Notes: generated by a model not told the origin, from the letters alone. A DNA stretch of 64,000 bases from Bacteroidaceae bacterium (GCA_030843315.1 JAUUPT010000001.1:1-64000); one strand, 5' to 3'; shown: positions 51,299-61,030, counted from the stretch's first letter. Numbers and translations are program-made.

Positions 51299-52156
51299 AT
51301 GATAAATATGAAAACAGGGAATCTGACAAATTACCATAGCCATAGTCTCTACTGCGACGGACGCGCCGGGTTAGAGGACTTTGTACGTTTTGCCTTGAGC
51401 GAAGGCTTCACCTCTTACGGCTTTTCCTCTCACGCCCCGTTGCCATTCTCCACCGCATGGACGATGGAGTGGGACTGCATGGACGATTACCTGTCTGAGT
51501 TTCGCCGTTTGAAGGCGAAATACGCCGATCGCATCGAGCTGTATATCGGCCTCGAAATAGATTACCTGAACGAAGAGAGCAATCCGTCTATCGCCCGTTT
51601 CCAGGAACTTCCGCTGGACTATCGCATCGGTTCCGTCCATCTGCTGTACAACGACCTCGGCGAAGTGGTAGACGTTGATGTCCCCGCCACCACCTTTCGG
51701 AAGATTGTAGACGAGCATTTCGGTGGAGACCTCGACCGGGTGATTCGCCTCTACTACGAACGCCTGATGCGGATGGTGGAATTGGGTGGTTTTGATATCG
51801 TAGGCCATGCAGACAAGATGCATTACAATGCGTTGTGCTATCGTCCCGGCTTGCTCGACGAACCGTGGTACGACCGGCTGGTTCGCGAATATTTCTCCCA
51901 GATAGCCCGTCGCGGCTATCAGGTGGAAATCAATACGAAAGCCTATCGCGATTTGGGCACCTTCTATCCCAACGAACGATACTTCCCGCTGCTTCGCGAG
52001 CTCGGCATCCGGGTGCAGGTGAACAGCGACTCGCACTATCCCGAACGCATCAACAACAGCCGCCCCGAAGCACTGCGGGCTTTGAAGCGGGCAGGCTACG
52101 GGGCGGTTATGGAGTTGCACGGCGGCGAGTGGCAGCCGATGCCGATATTATTGTAA
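51299..52156 (+). CDS. PHP-family histidinol-phosphatase-like phosphoesterase
   Basis: 285 residues (a Met three codons in is an alternative start). PHP metal-binding motifs: NYHSHSLYCDG (about 11-21), SSHAPLPF (about 43-50), YIGLEIDYL (about 82), SVHLLY (about 112), VGHADKMHYN (about 163), NSDSHYPE (about 242). The family hydrolyses histidinol phosphate in the HisK type, but no his genes are near, so another sugar- or nucleotide-phosphate is possible. Confidence 0.82.
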   Translation: MINMKTGNLTNYHSHSLYCDGRAGLEDFVRFALSEGFTSYGFSSHAPLPFSTAWTMEWDCMDDYLSEFRRLKAKYADRIELYIGLEIDYLNEESNPSIARFQELPLDYRIGSVHLLYNDLGEVVDVDVPATTFRKIVDEHFGGDLDRVIRLYYERLMRMVELGGFDIVGHADKMHYNALCYRPGLLDEPWYDRLVREYFSQIARRGYQVEINTKAYRDLGTFYPNERYFPLLRELGIRVQVNSDSHYPERINNSRPEALRALKRAGYGAVMELHGGEWQPMPILL

Positions 52157-52157
52157 C

Positions 52158-52634
52158 TTATTCCTTTTTCAACAGAAAATCGTCAATCGCTTTCTTGTAA
52201 GTCGCTTTGTCGGCGGCTCCGCGGAATAGCTGTGGCTCTCCATTCATGGGGATGAATACGAAGAGGGGGATGCTGGTGGCATTGAACAGGGCAGCCAGTT
52301 CTTTCTCCTTATCCACATTTACTTTGTATATCACAATTTTATCGGCGTATTCTTTAGCCAGATCCTTCATGATAGGAGCTGTCAGGCGGCAGGGACCGCA
52401 CCAGTCGGCATACAGGTCGATGATGGCGGGTTTGTCCCCTTTATATTTCCATTCCTGAGATTTCTCGTAGTCGAATACATCCTTCAGAAACAGATCCTTG
52501 TTCATCACGATTACGTTCCCGCCGGCTTCGGCTTCTTTTGCTTCTGTCGAGTTTTGTTGTTTGGCTCCGTCTGCACAAGCATAAGTCAATGTGCTTGCAA
52601 GGATCAGAGCAACCATAGTCATTACTTTCTTCAT
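52158..52634 (-). CDS. Thioredoxin-like lipoprotein
   Basis: 158 residues. Signal with lipobox LTYAC (Cys 20), then an acidic linker and a thioredoxin fold with active site ADWCGPCRLTAP (about 76-87) and cis-Pro in ATSIPLFVF. It should face the periplasm, anchored by lipid, and act on exported disulfides. Encoded 9 bp after the cytoplasmic thioredoxin gene; the two are likely one operon. Confidence 0.88.
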   Translation of the reverse strand: MKKVMTMVALILASTLTYACADGAKQQNSTEAKEAEAGGNVIVMNKDLFLKDVFDYEKSQEWKYKGDKPAIIDLYADWCGPCRLTAPIMKDLAKEYADKIVIYKVNVDKEKELAALFNATSIPLFVFIPMNGEPQLFRGAADKATYKKAIDDFLLKKE

Positions 52635-52643
52635 CTCTTTACG

Positions 52644-52940
52644 TTATGTATTTTGTTCTAAAACGGTTTTCAACTCTTTGCCGCTGATTACGCCCGAATG
52701 ACGCCATACGGCTTCACCTTTCTTGAATACGATGAACGTGGGCACTGCTTGTATGCGATAGCGTGCTGCAAGCTCTTCGTGCTGGTCAACGTCTATTTTG
52801 GTAATGCGGGCACTGTCGCCTATTTCGCCTTTCAGTTCCTCCAGTACCGGATGCATGGCCTTGCAAGGTCCGCACCAGGTAGCAAAGAAATCAACTAAAA
52901 CGGGAGTCTCTGATTGTATTAATTCTTCAAACTTTTCCAT
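52644..52940 (-). CDS. trxA: Thioredoxin
   Basis: 98 residues, no signal. Active site FFATWCGPCKAMHP (Cys about 22 and 25), cis-Pro in IQAVPTFIVFKKGE, and conserved Asp in VDVDQ-like ITKIDVDQHEELA. A general cytoplasmic disulfide reductant. First gene of a two-gene unit with the lipoprotein thioredoxin. Confidence 0.9.
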   Translation of the reverse strand: MEKFEELIQSETPVLVDFFATWCGPCKAMHPVLEELKGEIGDSARITKIDVDQHEELAARYRIQAVPTFIVFKKGEAVWRHSGVISGKELKTVLEQNT

Positions 52941-52966
52941 ATCTATTTCCTTTCTTGTAATTAGTT

Positions 52967-52974
52967 CAAATGTA
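52967..52974 (-). promoter_or_regulatory. -7 element for the thioredoxin pair
   Basis: On the minus strand TACATTTG fits TAnnTTTG, 26 bp before the thioredoxin ATG. Confidence 0.5.
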
Positions 52975-53086
52975 TAACGTTTAAATAGGGAAAAAGGTTC
53001 AAGAAATTCTTCTGCGCATCTAATCTTTTAAACATCTTAGCGGGATGACTTATTGTGTCAGTTGTTCCTGCATATTATTAATGGGC

Positions 53087-53130
53087 AGTTGGGAAAATAT
53101 TTTTCTCCAGTTGGGAAAAAAATAATCAGT
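53087..53130. repeat. 22-bp tandem repeat, two units
   Basis: AGTTGGGAAAATATTTTTCT plus CC at 53087-53108, then AGTTGGGAAAAAAATAATCA plus GT at 53109-53130. 53077-53104 is identical to 13968-13995 (28 bp). It ends 50 bp before the plsC -7 element. Confidence 0.75.
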
Positions 53131-53179
53131 AGTCTTTCTTTTTTATTCTTTTGTTATTCTGTCATCAAATGATAATTCC

Positions 53180-53187
53180 TATCTTTG
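53180..53187 (+). promoter_or_regulatory. -7 element for the plsC gene
   Basis: TATCTTTG matches TAnnTTTG, 23 bp before the ATG at 53210. Confidence 0.55.
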
Positions 53188-53209
53188 CGTCAACGAAGTC
53201 CCTACACCT

Positions 53210-53968
53210 ATGAAGATACTTTACGTGATTTATCAGGTATGCTTTGCGCTGCCCATCCTATTAGTATTGACTATCCTTACGGCATTGGTCACTATCATCG
53301 GCTCCCTGATTGGAGGCGCACACTTATGGGGATATTATCCCGGAAAGGTATGGTCGCGACTCATTTGCTACATACTGCTTATCCCGGTGAAAGTGCGTGG
53401 CAGGGAGAAGCTGGGCAAACGTACCTCTTACGTCTTTGTGCCCAACCACCAAGGCTCGTTCGATATTTTTCTTATTTACGGCTTCCTGGGGCGTAACTTT
53501 AAGTGGATGATGAAGAAGAGTTTGCGGAAACTGCCGTTTGTAGGCAAGGCTTGCGAGAGTGCGGGACATATTTTCGTAGACCGTTCCAGCCCCAAGAAGA
53601 TATTGGCAACCATGTGTCAGGCAGAATCATCCTTGAAGGACGGGGTGTCGCTGGTAGTATTCCCCGAAGGGGCGCGTACCTTCACCGGACATATGGGCTA
53701 CTTCAAGCGAGGAGCTTTCCAGTTGGCAGACGAGTTGCAGTTGGAAGTGGTGCCCGTCACCATCGACGGTTCGTTCGATATTTTGCCGCGCACCGGGAAG
53801 TGGGTGCACCGCCATCGCATGATACTGACTATTCACGACCCTATCCCTCCTAAGGGAAAAGGAGTGGAGAATGTGAAAGCTACCATGGAGGAAGCATATA
53901 TTGCTGTGGAAAGTGCACTGCCGGAGAAGTACAAAGGAATGGTAAAAAACGAGGATCAGGACAGATAA
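53210..53968 (+). CDS. plsC: 1-acyl-sn-glycerol-3-phosphate acyltransferase
   Basis: 252 residues with an N-terminal hydrophobic segment (about 8-45). Acyltransferase motifs: FVPNHQGSFDIFLIYG (H-x4-D, about 77-92), GHIFVDRSS (about 121), VVFPEGARTFTG (about 146-157) and VPVTIDGSFDI (about 180). It adds the second acyl chain to lysophosphatidic acid. Transcribed alone; its end is 5 bp from the convergent lipoprotein gene. Confidence 0.92.
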   Translation: MKILYVIYQVCFALPILLVLTILTALVTIIGSLIGGAHLWGYYPGKVWSRLICYILLIPVKVRGREKLGKRTSYVFVPNHQGSFDIFLIYGFLGRNFKWMMKKSLRKLPFVGKACESAGHIFVDRSSPKKILATMCQAESSLKDGVSLVVFPEGARTFTGHMGYFKRGAFQLADELQLEVVPVTIDGSFDILPRTGKWVHRHRMILTIHDPIPPKGKGVENVKATMEEAYIAVESALPEKYKGMVKNEDQDR

Positions 53969-53973
53969 CCCGG

Positions 53974-54717
53974 TTACGGCATGGCCGATGTACTCTGCTC
54001 CATGCGGCGATGTTCTTCTATCAGTTTCATATTTTCCTTAGCTTTGCTGAGGAAGTCTTTTACCAATGGAGTCTCTTTGAAAGATTGGGGAGCTGTTTTC
54101 ATAATATCTTCCACCAATGGGGTTATAATGGGGTAGGGCAGGGTGCTGCACACCATCATAAAGACACTGGGACCCAATACATTTTCAAAGTTATCGGTGA
54201 TAAATTGCTTGACGTAGTCGTTTGTTTCCTTGACGAGTGCCTCTCCCTCTTTTGTCAACTGTTGGCGGATGTCTTCCAGGTTAGCGCCGTCCAGCACCAT
54301 ACGCGCTTCTTTGCGTTCCAACTCTTCCATCTTCACTTCCATGCCGTTGCGTTTGTCAATAAACTCGTAGAGCTTATCGTTGAGCGGAGTGCCTTTGGCT
54401 GTCAGTTGGGCGTTGGTGATGGAAACTATCACTTTTCCACTTTCAAGAACCAGCGGCATGATGCCTTCATTGTCCATATAGAGCGTCACCATCATCACGG
54501 AGTCGGCTTTGCCGTTCATTTTGAAAAGGCCATGAATCACTTCCGCCGAGTCGATAGCCACCCATTCTCCGTTCTGAAGTGTTTTAAGAAACAACATCTT
54601 TCCGTCAAGGCTGGTTACCGAAGAGCTACCCTCTATCTTGTACTTACGACTACACGAAGAAAAGAACACAAGTAAGAGTAAAAGAGGCAAAATGTGGTTC
54701 ACACTCATTCTAATCAT
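53974..54717 (-). CDS. DUF4369-type lipoprotein
   Basis: 247 residues; a second Met at residue 4 is also possible as start. Lipoprotein signal with VFFSSCSRKYK. The N-terminal part (about 25-110) fits the DUF4369 strand-rich domain (GKMLFLKTLQNGEWVAIDSAEV, GLFKMNGKAD, MPLVLESGKVIVSI) that often precedes thioredoxin domains in Bacteroidetes; here no CxxC domain follows, only a helical tail (about 120-245). Location probably the periplasm or outer membrane. Function unknown. Confidence 0.8.
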   Translation of the reverse strand: MIRMSVNHILPLLLLLVFFSSCSRKYKIEGSSSVTSLDGKMLFLKTLQNGEWVAIDSAEVIHGLFKMNGKADSVMMVTLYMDNEGIMPLVLESGKVIVSITNAQLTAKGTPLNDKLYEFIDKRNGMEVKMEELERKEARMVLDGANLEDIRQQLTKEGEALVKETNDYVKQFITDNFENVLGPSVFMMVCSTLPYPIITPLVEDIMKTAPQSFKETPLVKDFLSKAKENMKLIEEHRRMEQSTSAMP

Positions 54718-54806
54718 GCAGAAACGATTTTTGATTTACACGGAACAAAGGTATTAATAATCCTTATAAACCGGACAAAAAGAAAGGATTTTTCATTTGG
54801 TTTACG

Positions 54807-54814
54807 TATTTTTG
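54807..54814 (+). promoter_or_regulatory. -7 element for the S46 peptidase pair
   Basis: TATTTTTG matches TAnnTTTG, 59 bp before the ATG at 54874. Confidence 0.5.
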
Positions 54815-54873
54815 CATAATTATCAGGTATTGGATGATGTAAACAACAGTATATTATAAAAACAGAAAACAAC

Positions 54874-57039
54874 ATGAAATTTACAGTAAAAAGGTGTTTG
54901 ATTGCAGCCGTTGCTGCATTGACAATCGGCTCTGCACGTGCAGACGAAGGGATGTGGTTGCTGCAACTGATGAAACAGCAGAATTCCATCGACATGATGA
55001 AGAAACAAGGGTTGAAGCTCGAAGCCGATGCCCTATACAACCCCAACGGCGTATCGCTGAAAGATGCCGTAGGTATATTCGGAGGTGGTTGCACCGGTGA
55101 GATTATCTCCCCCGAAGGACTGATCCTGACCAACCACCACTGCGGATATGACGCCATTCAGCAGCACAGCAGCGTGGAACATGACTACCTGACCGACGGC
55201 TTCTGGGCGATGAACCGCAGCGAAGAATTGCCCACTCCGGGATTGAAGTTCCGTTTTGTAGACCGCATCGTAGACATCACCGACCTGGTGAACGACAAAA
55301 TAAAAGCCGGTGAAGCCACCGAAGTTACCGCGCAGACCCGTCCCTTCCTTAGCAAACTGGCACAGGAAGAACTGGAAAAGAGCGACTTGAAAGGCAAACC
55401 GGGCATCATCGTGCAGGCATTGCCTTTCTATGCCGGCAACCGCTTCTACCTTTTCTATTACAAGGTGTACAGCGACGTGCGCATGGTAGCTGCTCCCCCC
55501 TCTTCCGTGGGTAAGTTTGGCGGTGAAACGGACAACTGGATGTGGCCGCGCCACACGGGCGATTTCTCGGTATTCCGCATCTATGCCGACAAGAACGGTG
55601 ATCCGGCTGACTATTCCGCCGAGAATGTGCCTCTGAAAACTCCCAAGTTCCTGCCTATCTCCATCAAGGGATTGCAGGAGAACGACTATGCCATGATTCT
55701 GGGTTTTCCCGGAAGCACCAGCCGCTACCTGACGGAATCGGAAGTGAAATTGCGTATGCAAGCCGACAACCAGGCTATGATTGATATGCGCGGCGCCCGC
55801 CTGGAAGTGCTGAGAGAGGCAATGGCTGCCAGCGACAAAACTCGCATCCAGTATGCCAGCAAGTTTGCCCGCAGCAGCAACTATTGGAAAAACTCCATCG
55901 GTATGAATCAGGCCATTGTAGACAACAATGTGCTGGGTGCCAAAGCCGAACAGGAGAAGAACTTCAATGAATTTGCCAAAGGAAAGCCCGAATACGAAGG
56001 GGTAGTAGACAAGATTAATGCTGTTGTGGAGAAGTCACTCCCACTGGAACGTCAGATGTACTATATGTACGAAGGCTTGAACGGCGCCATTGAATTTGGC
56101 AGTCCCTACATGGTGATGGATAACATGAAGAAAGCCTTGGAAGAAAAGAACGATTCTCTGCTCGATGCCACCAAGAAGTTATTGGTAGAGGTGTTTGAAG
56201 GCATTCAGGATAAAGACTATGACCATGAAGTGGACCGTGCTGTGGCTAAAGCCATCTTGCCGGCTCTTGCCAAGGCACTGTCACCGGAGGAATTGCCCGA
56301 CTTCTACCGGACGATTCAAACCAAGTTCAAAGGTGATTACAATGCTTATGTAGACGATATTTACGATAATTCTATCCTCAGCAGTCGCGAGAGTCTGGAT
56401 AAATTCTTGAAGAAGCCTACCGTAAAGGCGATAGAGAAAGATCCGGCAACGGCCTATTCAAAAGCAAAGAACGAAAAGTTGAAGGCTGTGGCTATGGAAC
56501 TTCAAGGATTGATTGCCGACCTGCCCCTGCTTCATAAGTCTTATATCCGCGGCTTGGGTGAGATGAAAGAACCGGTGCCTTCTTATCCGGATGCCAACTT
56601 CACGCTGCGCCTGACTTACGGTAATGTGAAGTCGTACAACCCGCGCGATGCCATACATTATAAGTATTACACCACTACTGACGGTATTCTTCAGAAGGAG
56701 AACCCGGAAGACAGTGAGTTCGTAGTTCCCGCCAAGCTGAAAGAACTGATTCTGAACAAGGACTTCGGACGCTATGCCATGGCAGACGGTACAATGCCGG
56801 TTTGCTTCCTGACGACGAACGACATCACCGGTGGTAATTCCGGCAGTCCCGTCATCAACGGTGAAGGCCAACTTATCGGTACTGCTTTCGACGGCAACTG
56901 GGAGTCTTTGAGCGGCGACATCAACTTCGACAATAATATGCAGCGTTGCATCAATCTCGATATCCGCTATATGCTCTTCATCCTCGAAAAGCTGGGCGGC
57001 TGCAAGCACTTGATTGATGAAATGACGATTGTAGAATAA
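54874..57039 (+). CDS. dpp7: S46 dipeptidyl peptidase, DPP7 type
   Basis: 721 residues, signal peptide MKFTVKRCLIAAVAALTIGS ending near ARA-D. Chymotrypsin-like fold with His in LTNHHCGYD (about 88), Ser in GGNSGSPVI (Ser about 656) and a helical insert domain between. Eighteen residues after the Ser is Gly (in TAFDGNWE), the residue that marks DPP7 enzymes, which release dipeptides with hydrophobic residues at P1. It acts in the periplasm on imported peptides. The DPP11-type paralogue begins 2 bp downstream. Confidence 0.92.
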   Translation: MKFTVKRCLIAAVAALTIGSARADEGMWLLQLMKQQNSIDMMKKQGLKLEADALYNPNGVSLKDAVGIFGGGCTGEIISPEGLILTNHHCGYDAIQQHSSVEHDYLTDGFWAMNRSEELPTPGLKFRFVDRIVDITDLVNDKIKAGEATEVTAQTRPFLSKLAQEELEKSDLKGKPGIIVQALPFYAGNRFYLFYYKVYSDVRMVAAPPSSVGKFGGETDNWMWPRHTGDFSVFRIYADKNGDPADYSAENVPLKTPKFLPISIKGLQENDYAMILGFPGSTSRYLTESEVKLRMQADNQAMIDMRGARLEVLREAMAASDKTRIQYASKFARSSNYWKNSIGMNQAIVDNNVLGAKAEQEKNFNEFAKGKPEYEGVVDKINAVVEKSLPLERQMYYMYEGLNGAIEFGSPYMVMDNMKKALEEKNDSLLDATKKLLVEVFEGIQDKDYDHEVDRAVAKAILPALAKALSPEELPDFYRTIQTKFKGDYNAYVDDIYDNSILSSRESLDKFLKKPTVKAIEKDPATAYSKAKNEKLKAVAMELQGLIADLPLLHKSYIRGLGEMKEPVPSYPDANFTLRLTYGNVKSYNPRDAIHYKYYTTTDGILQKENPEDSEFVVPAKLKELILNKDFGRYAMADGTMPVCFLTTNDITGGNSGSPVINGEGQLIGTAFDGNWESLSGDINFDNNMQRCINLDIRYMLFILEKLGGCKHLIDEMTIVE

Positions 57040-57041
57040 GT

Positions 57042-59204
57042 ATGAAAAAACTATTATTATTGACAGCCCTTACATTCACTACCCTCTCGGCTCTTGCCGA
57101 CGAGGGCATGTGGATGCTTACCGACCTCAAAAAGCAAAATGAGGTCGCCATGACGGAACTGGGACTGCTGATACCCGCCGAACAAATCTATAATCCCGAC
57201 GGCATTGCCCTGAAAGATGCCGTGGTACACTTTGGTGGTGGCTGTACCGGCGAAGTAATTTCCGCAGAAGGTCTGGTGCTGACCAACCACCATTGCGGTT
57301 ACGGCTCCATACAGCAGCACAGTAGCGTGGAGCACGATTATCTGACCAATGGTTTTTGGGCGATGAGCCGCGAGGAAGAGCTTCCCTGCAAAGGACTCAC
57401 CATCACCTATATCGACCGGATAATGGACGTGACCGACTATGTGAACGCCCAACTGAAGGTAGATGACGACCCTAACGGAACCAACTATCTGTCTCCCAAA
57501 TACCTGTCTACGGTAGCTACCCGCTTTGCCGCCGAGCAGAACATCGCCCTGACCCCCGGTCGCAAACTGGAACTGAAAGCGTTTTACGGCGGAAACAGAT
57601 ACTATCTCTTTGTAAAGACTACTTACAGCGATATCCGCATGGTAGGCGCTCCTCCTTCCTCTATCGGAAAGTTTGGCGCCGACACGGACAACTGGATGTG
57701 GCCGCGCCACACGGGCGACTTCTCCCTTTTCCGCATCTATGCCGACAAGGACGGGCAGCCCGCCGCTTACAGCAAAGACAACGTGCCCTTGCAAGTGAAG
57801 AAGCACCTCACCATCAGCCTTGCCGGCTATCGCGAGGGTGACTTTACCTTCATCATGGGTTTTCCCGGCCGCAACTGGCGTTATATGATTTCCGACGAGG
57901 TGGAAGAGCGTATGCAGACCACCAACTTCATGCGTCACCACGTGCGCGATGCCCGCCAAAAAGCACTGATGGAGCAGATGTTGAAAGAGGATGCCGTGCG
58001 CATTCATTATGCCAGCAAGTATGCTTCGTCGGCCAACTATTGGAAGAATGCCATCGGCATGAACGAAGGTCTTGTCCGCCTGAAAGTGCTCGATACCAAG
58101 CGTGCACAGCAAGAAGCGCTGTTGGCTCGCGGACGCGAGAAAGGCGACGATTCCTATCAGAAAGCGTTCGACCAAATACGTAGCATCGTTCAGCACCGCC
58201 GTCCGGCGCTCTATCACCAGCAAGCCATTCAGGAAGCGCTGGTTACGGGACTCGACTTTATGCGCATTCCCAGCACGGCAGGGCTGGTAGCTGCTTTGAA
58301 AAGCAAGGACAAAGCGAGAATCCAGGCTGCTGCCGACAGTCTTCAACTGGCTGCCGATAACTATTTTGCTTCCGTTCCCTTCCCCGAAGTGGAGCGCATC
58401 GTCGGCAAGAAGATGCTGCAAACGTATGTGCAGTACATCCCTGCCGAACAACGCATCGGTATTTTCCAGATCATTGACAAACGTTTCAAGGGGAATAGTG
58501 ATGCTTTCGTCGATGCTTGTTTCGACTATTCCATCTTCGGCAATAAAGAGAACTTTGATAAGTTTATCCGCAAGCCCAGCCTGTACAAGATTAGCAATGA
58601 CTGGATGGTGCTGCTGAAATATTCCATTACCGACGGTCTGTTGCAAACAGCCATCGCCATGATGGATGCCAACAAGAACTACGACGCCGCCCACAAAGTC
58701 TGGGTAAAGGGCATGATGGATATGAAGCAGGAAGCCGGTATTCCCATTTATCCGGATGCCAACTCCACGCTGCGCCTGACGTACGGAAAAGTGCTGCCTT
58801 ATTCGCCCGCCGACGGAGTAGAATATGGGTACTATACCACACTGAAAGGTGCGATGGAAAAGGAAGATCCCAATAACTGGGAGTTTGTAGTCCCTGCCAA
58901 GCTGAAACAACTCTATCAAGCCAAAGACTACGGACGCTATGCTATGCCCGACGGTGAAATGCCCATCTGCTTCATTGTAAACACCGACAACACCGGCGGT
59001 AACTCCGGCAGCCCGGTATTCAATGCCAAAGGCGAGTTGATAGGTACCGGCTTCGACCGCAACTACGAAGGTCTGACGGGCGACATCGCTTTTCGTCCCT
59101 CTTCCCAGCGTGCCGCTTGTGTCGATATCCGCTATACGCTGTTCATCATCGAGAAGTATGCGGGAGCTTCGCATATCATCAAGGAGCTGACGATTGCAGA
59201 TTAG
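57042..59204 (+). CDS. dpp11: S46 dipeptidyl peptidase, DPP11 type
   Basis: 720 residues with signal peptide ending near LSALA-DE. Same fold as the preceding gene: LTNHHCGYG, GGNSGSPVF with Ser 655. The residue 18 positions further is Arg 673 (in TGFDRNYE), which in DPP11 selects Asp or Glu at P1. Paired with DPP7, it would let the cell process both hydrophobic and acidic dipeptides. Probably translated from the same transcript, 2 bp after the DPP7 stop. Confidence 0.92.
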   Translation: MKKLLLLTALTFTTLSALADEGMWMLTDLKKQNEVAMTELGLLIPAEQIYNPDGIALKDAVVHFGGGCTGEVISAEGLVLTNHHCGYGSIQQHSSVEHDYLTNGFWAMSREEELPCKGLTITYIDRIMDVTDYVNAQLKVDDDPNGTNYLSPKYLSTVATRFAAEQNIALTPGRKLELKAFYGGNRYYLFVKTTYSDIRMVGAPPSSIGKFGADTDNWMWPRHTGDFSLFRIYADKDGQPAAYSKDNVPLQVKKHLTISLAGYREGDFTFIMGFPGRNWRYMISDEVEERMQTTNFMRHHVRDARQKALMEQMLKEDAVRIHYASKYASSANYWKNAIGMNEGLVRLKVLDTKRAQQEALLARGREKGDDSYQKAFDQIRSIVQHRRPALYHQQAIQEALVTGLDFMRIPSTAGLVAALKSKDKARIQAAADSLQLAADNYFASVPFPEVERIVGKKMLQTYVQYIPAEQRIGIFQIIDKRFKGNSDAFVDACFDYSIFGNKENFDKFIRKPSLYKISNDWMVLLKYSITDGLLQTAIAMMDANKNYDAAHKVWVKGMMDMKQEAGIPIYPDANSTLRLTYGKVLPYSPADGVEYGYYTTLKGAMEKEDPNNWEFVVPAKLKQLYQAKDYGRYAMPDGEMPICFIVNTDNTGGNSGSPVFNAKGELIGTGFDRNYEGLTGDIAFRPSSQRAACVDIRYTLFIIEKYAGASHIIKELTIAD

Positions 59205-59246
59205 CCTTTTACGGTCAAAAGGGAGGTGCCAAAACGCACCGTGAAG

Positions 59247-60413
59247 TTACTGGCCGTTGCGCAGCGTCAGCACCGTAATCTCCGGCCACGCTCCGAAGCG
59301 GAAGGGGAGTCCTACGTAGCCGATGCCGATATTGACATACAGGGCACGGTCGCCTTCGTAGTACATTCCCCGCCATTCGGGATAAAGAAGCTCGGCAAGG
59401 GAGTGCCCGAAGAGGATGCCTTGCATGGCATGGGTATGTCCGGCAAGCATCAGGGAGATATCGGACTTGGGGAGTACTTCGCGCCGCCAATGCGTGGGGT
59501 TGTGGCTGAGTAGTATTTGGAACATACCTTCTGTGCCCTGCATGGCTCGTGGCAAATCGGCGAATTGTGAGAAGGGCGGTTCGCCGTCGTTTTCTACACC
59601 GATAAGGGCGATGCTGTCGCCGCGATGATGAAGAATATCGTGTTCGTTATTCAGCAGTTTCCAACCCATTGCTTTTTGCTGTTCTTTCAGGTAAACCATG
59701 TTTTGGGCTTCTGCTTCGGGAGAGGGCCAATGGTAATAACTTCCGTAGTCGTGGTTACCGAGGATGGAGTAGACGCCGTCGGGAGCATGGAGTTGCGAAA
59801 GTATCTGCTGGAAGCCGTCTAATTCGTGGCTTTGCTGGTTCACCAAGTCACCGGTAAAGACGATAAGGTCGGGCTTCTGGGCGTTAATTAAATCGACCAG
59901 GCGCTTGATGGGCTCCGGGTTGCCTTGCCAACTGCCGATATGGAGATCTGAAATCTGAAGGATGCGGTAGCCGTTGAATCCTTTGGGGAGGTTGGCGGAA
60001 CGGTATTCCACCTCTTTCACTTCAAAACGGGAGACACCGACCAGCGTGCCATAAAGGATGTTGCAGAAACTGATAGCGCCCAATACCAGCCCGATGGCGG
60101 TGAACGGGCTGCGGGGACAGCGGCGGATGATGAAATGCACCAGCACGCCTATCAGGGAGCAGAGCATGAGGATGGTCTTGGGAACGACAAACAGGATAAT
60201 GGCAACAGCCAACCTGCCTATGCCCTGCGTATGGTTGGACATGGCATTATCTCCCGTCATGAAGTACAGATACCCCGCTATCAGCAGAACGGTAGGAAGC
60301 CAATATAAACTGCGAAGAAGCAGACTCTTCGTTCTTCGTACTATATATACAAAGTAGATGTATACGTCGGGAATAAGGAGAAACAGGATGAAAAGCAAAG
60401 TTATTCGGTGCAT
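59247..60413 (-). CDS. Membrane-anchored calcineurin-like metallophosphoesterase
   Basis: 388 residues. About four membrane helices in the first 140 residues, then a metallophosphoesterase domain: SDLHIGSW (about 157-164), FTGDLVNQQ (about 188), LGNHDYGSY (about 222), LLSHNPTHW (about 307) and LAGHTHAMQ (about 335). This is the YkuE/YaeI-like type with metal-binding Asp, Asn and His residues. Substrate unknown. Its start overlaps the upstream anti-sigma-like gene by 13 bp, so it belongs to the ECF sigma cassette. Confidence 0.85.
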   Translation of the reverse strand: MHRITLLFILFLLIPDVYIYFVYIVRRTKSLLLRSLYWLPTVLLIAGYLYFMTGDNAMSNHTQGIGRLAVAIILFVVPKTILMLCSLIGVLVHFIIRRCPRSPFTAIGLVLGAISFCNILYGTLVGVSRFEVKEVEYRSANLPKGFNGYRILQISDLHIGSWQGNPEPIKRLVDLINAQKPDLIVFTGDLVNQQSHELDGFQQILSQLHAPDGVYSILGNHDYGSYYHWPSPEAEAQNMVYLKEQQKAMGWKLLNNEHDILHHRGDSIALIGVENDGEPPFSQFADLPRAMQGTEGMFQILLSHNPTHWRREVLPKSDISLMLAGHTHAMQGILFGHSLAELLYPEWRGMYYEGDRALYVNIGIGYVGLPFRFGAWPEITVLTLRNGQ

Positions 60414-61027
60414 ATATCTTTCAATTCTTCGATGTTCTTTTTAATGTCATTGAGATATTTATAAATTACCTTTTTATAAAGGATATAGATTATCAGCGCA
60501 TCAATTACTACAAAGAAAGCAATAAGGACGGCTTGCGTACCGGCAGAAGCCAGATGATACTCCATCACCCAATAGTTAAGGGCATTGAAGAGCACGACCC
60601 ATACGGAAATAGCTATCACCTCGTATTTGGTCCATTGGCGGAATACGGTCATGCGGCGGCTTACTTCGGCTACGCTCATTTCGTCGATGCGGGTGGCTTT
60701 GCTCCAGCGGTAGGTTTTCCAGTCCCACCACATGCCTGCCAGAATGCTGACGGCAATAAAGCCCAGCAATGCAACAATCTTGTTCTGTATATGTTCATTG
60801 AACCCCCAAGTAGGCAGTAACAGCCATATCAGGAGAAGGACAGCCAGTCCGACGGCACCGATCCCGATGGAGAAGCGTTGCAGTACAGCAATACGTCCCA
60901 GGCTTTTGCGGGTATTCATTTTGTAACCTGCAATCAGTTCCGTAATTTGCTTTTCGTCGGCAATCGGCTCTTTCTGCAACTGTTCATTCAGTGCGTTCCA
61001 TGATTTCTTCAGTTCATCCAGTTCCAT
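60401..61027 (-). CDS. Four-helix membrane protein encoded with an ECF sigma factor
   Basis: 208 residues. It has a cytoplasmic helical N-terminus (MELDELKKSWNALNEQLQKE, about 1-45), then four membrane helices (about 53-74, 81-103, 130-155, 165-188) and a short basic tail. The position 3 bp after an ECF sigma gene suggests an anti-sigma or sigma-linked sensor role, but no zinc-binding anti-sigma motif is visible. Proteins like this follow many Bacteroidetes sigma genes; function unproved. Confidence 0.7.
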   Translation of the reverse strand: MELDELKKSWNALNEQLQKEPIADEKQITELIAGYKMNTRKSLGRIAVLQRFSIGIGAVGLAVLLLIWLLLPTWGFNEHIQNKIVALLGFIAVSILAGMWWDWKTYRWSKATRIDEMSVAEVSRRMTVFRQWTKYEVIAISVWVVLFNALNYWVMEYHLASAGTQAVLIAFFVVIDALIIYILYKKVIYKYLNDIKKNIEELKDICTE

Positions 61028-61030
61028 ATA

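Noticed and set aside
57057..59174. 705-residue open frame on the minus strand
   Set aside because: It is fully antisense to the DPP11 gene, has no family features, and arises from codon bias of the real gene. Similar long shadows at 49450-50895, 21303-22403, 14348-15322 and 27107-28030 were dropped for the same reason.
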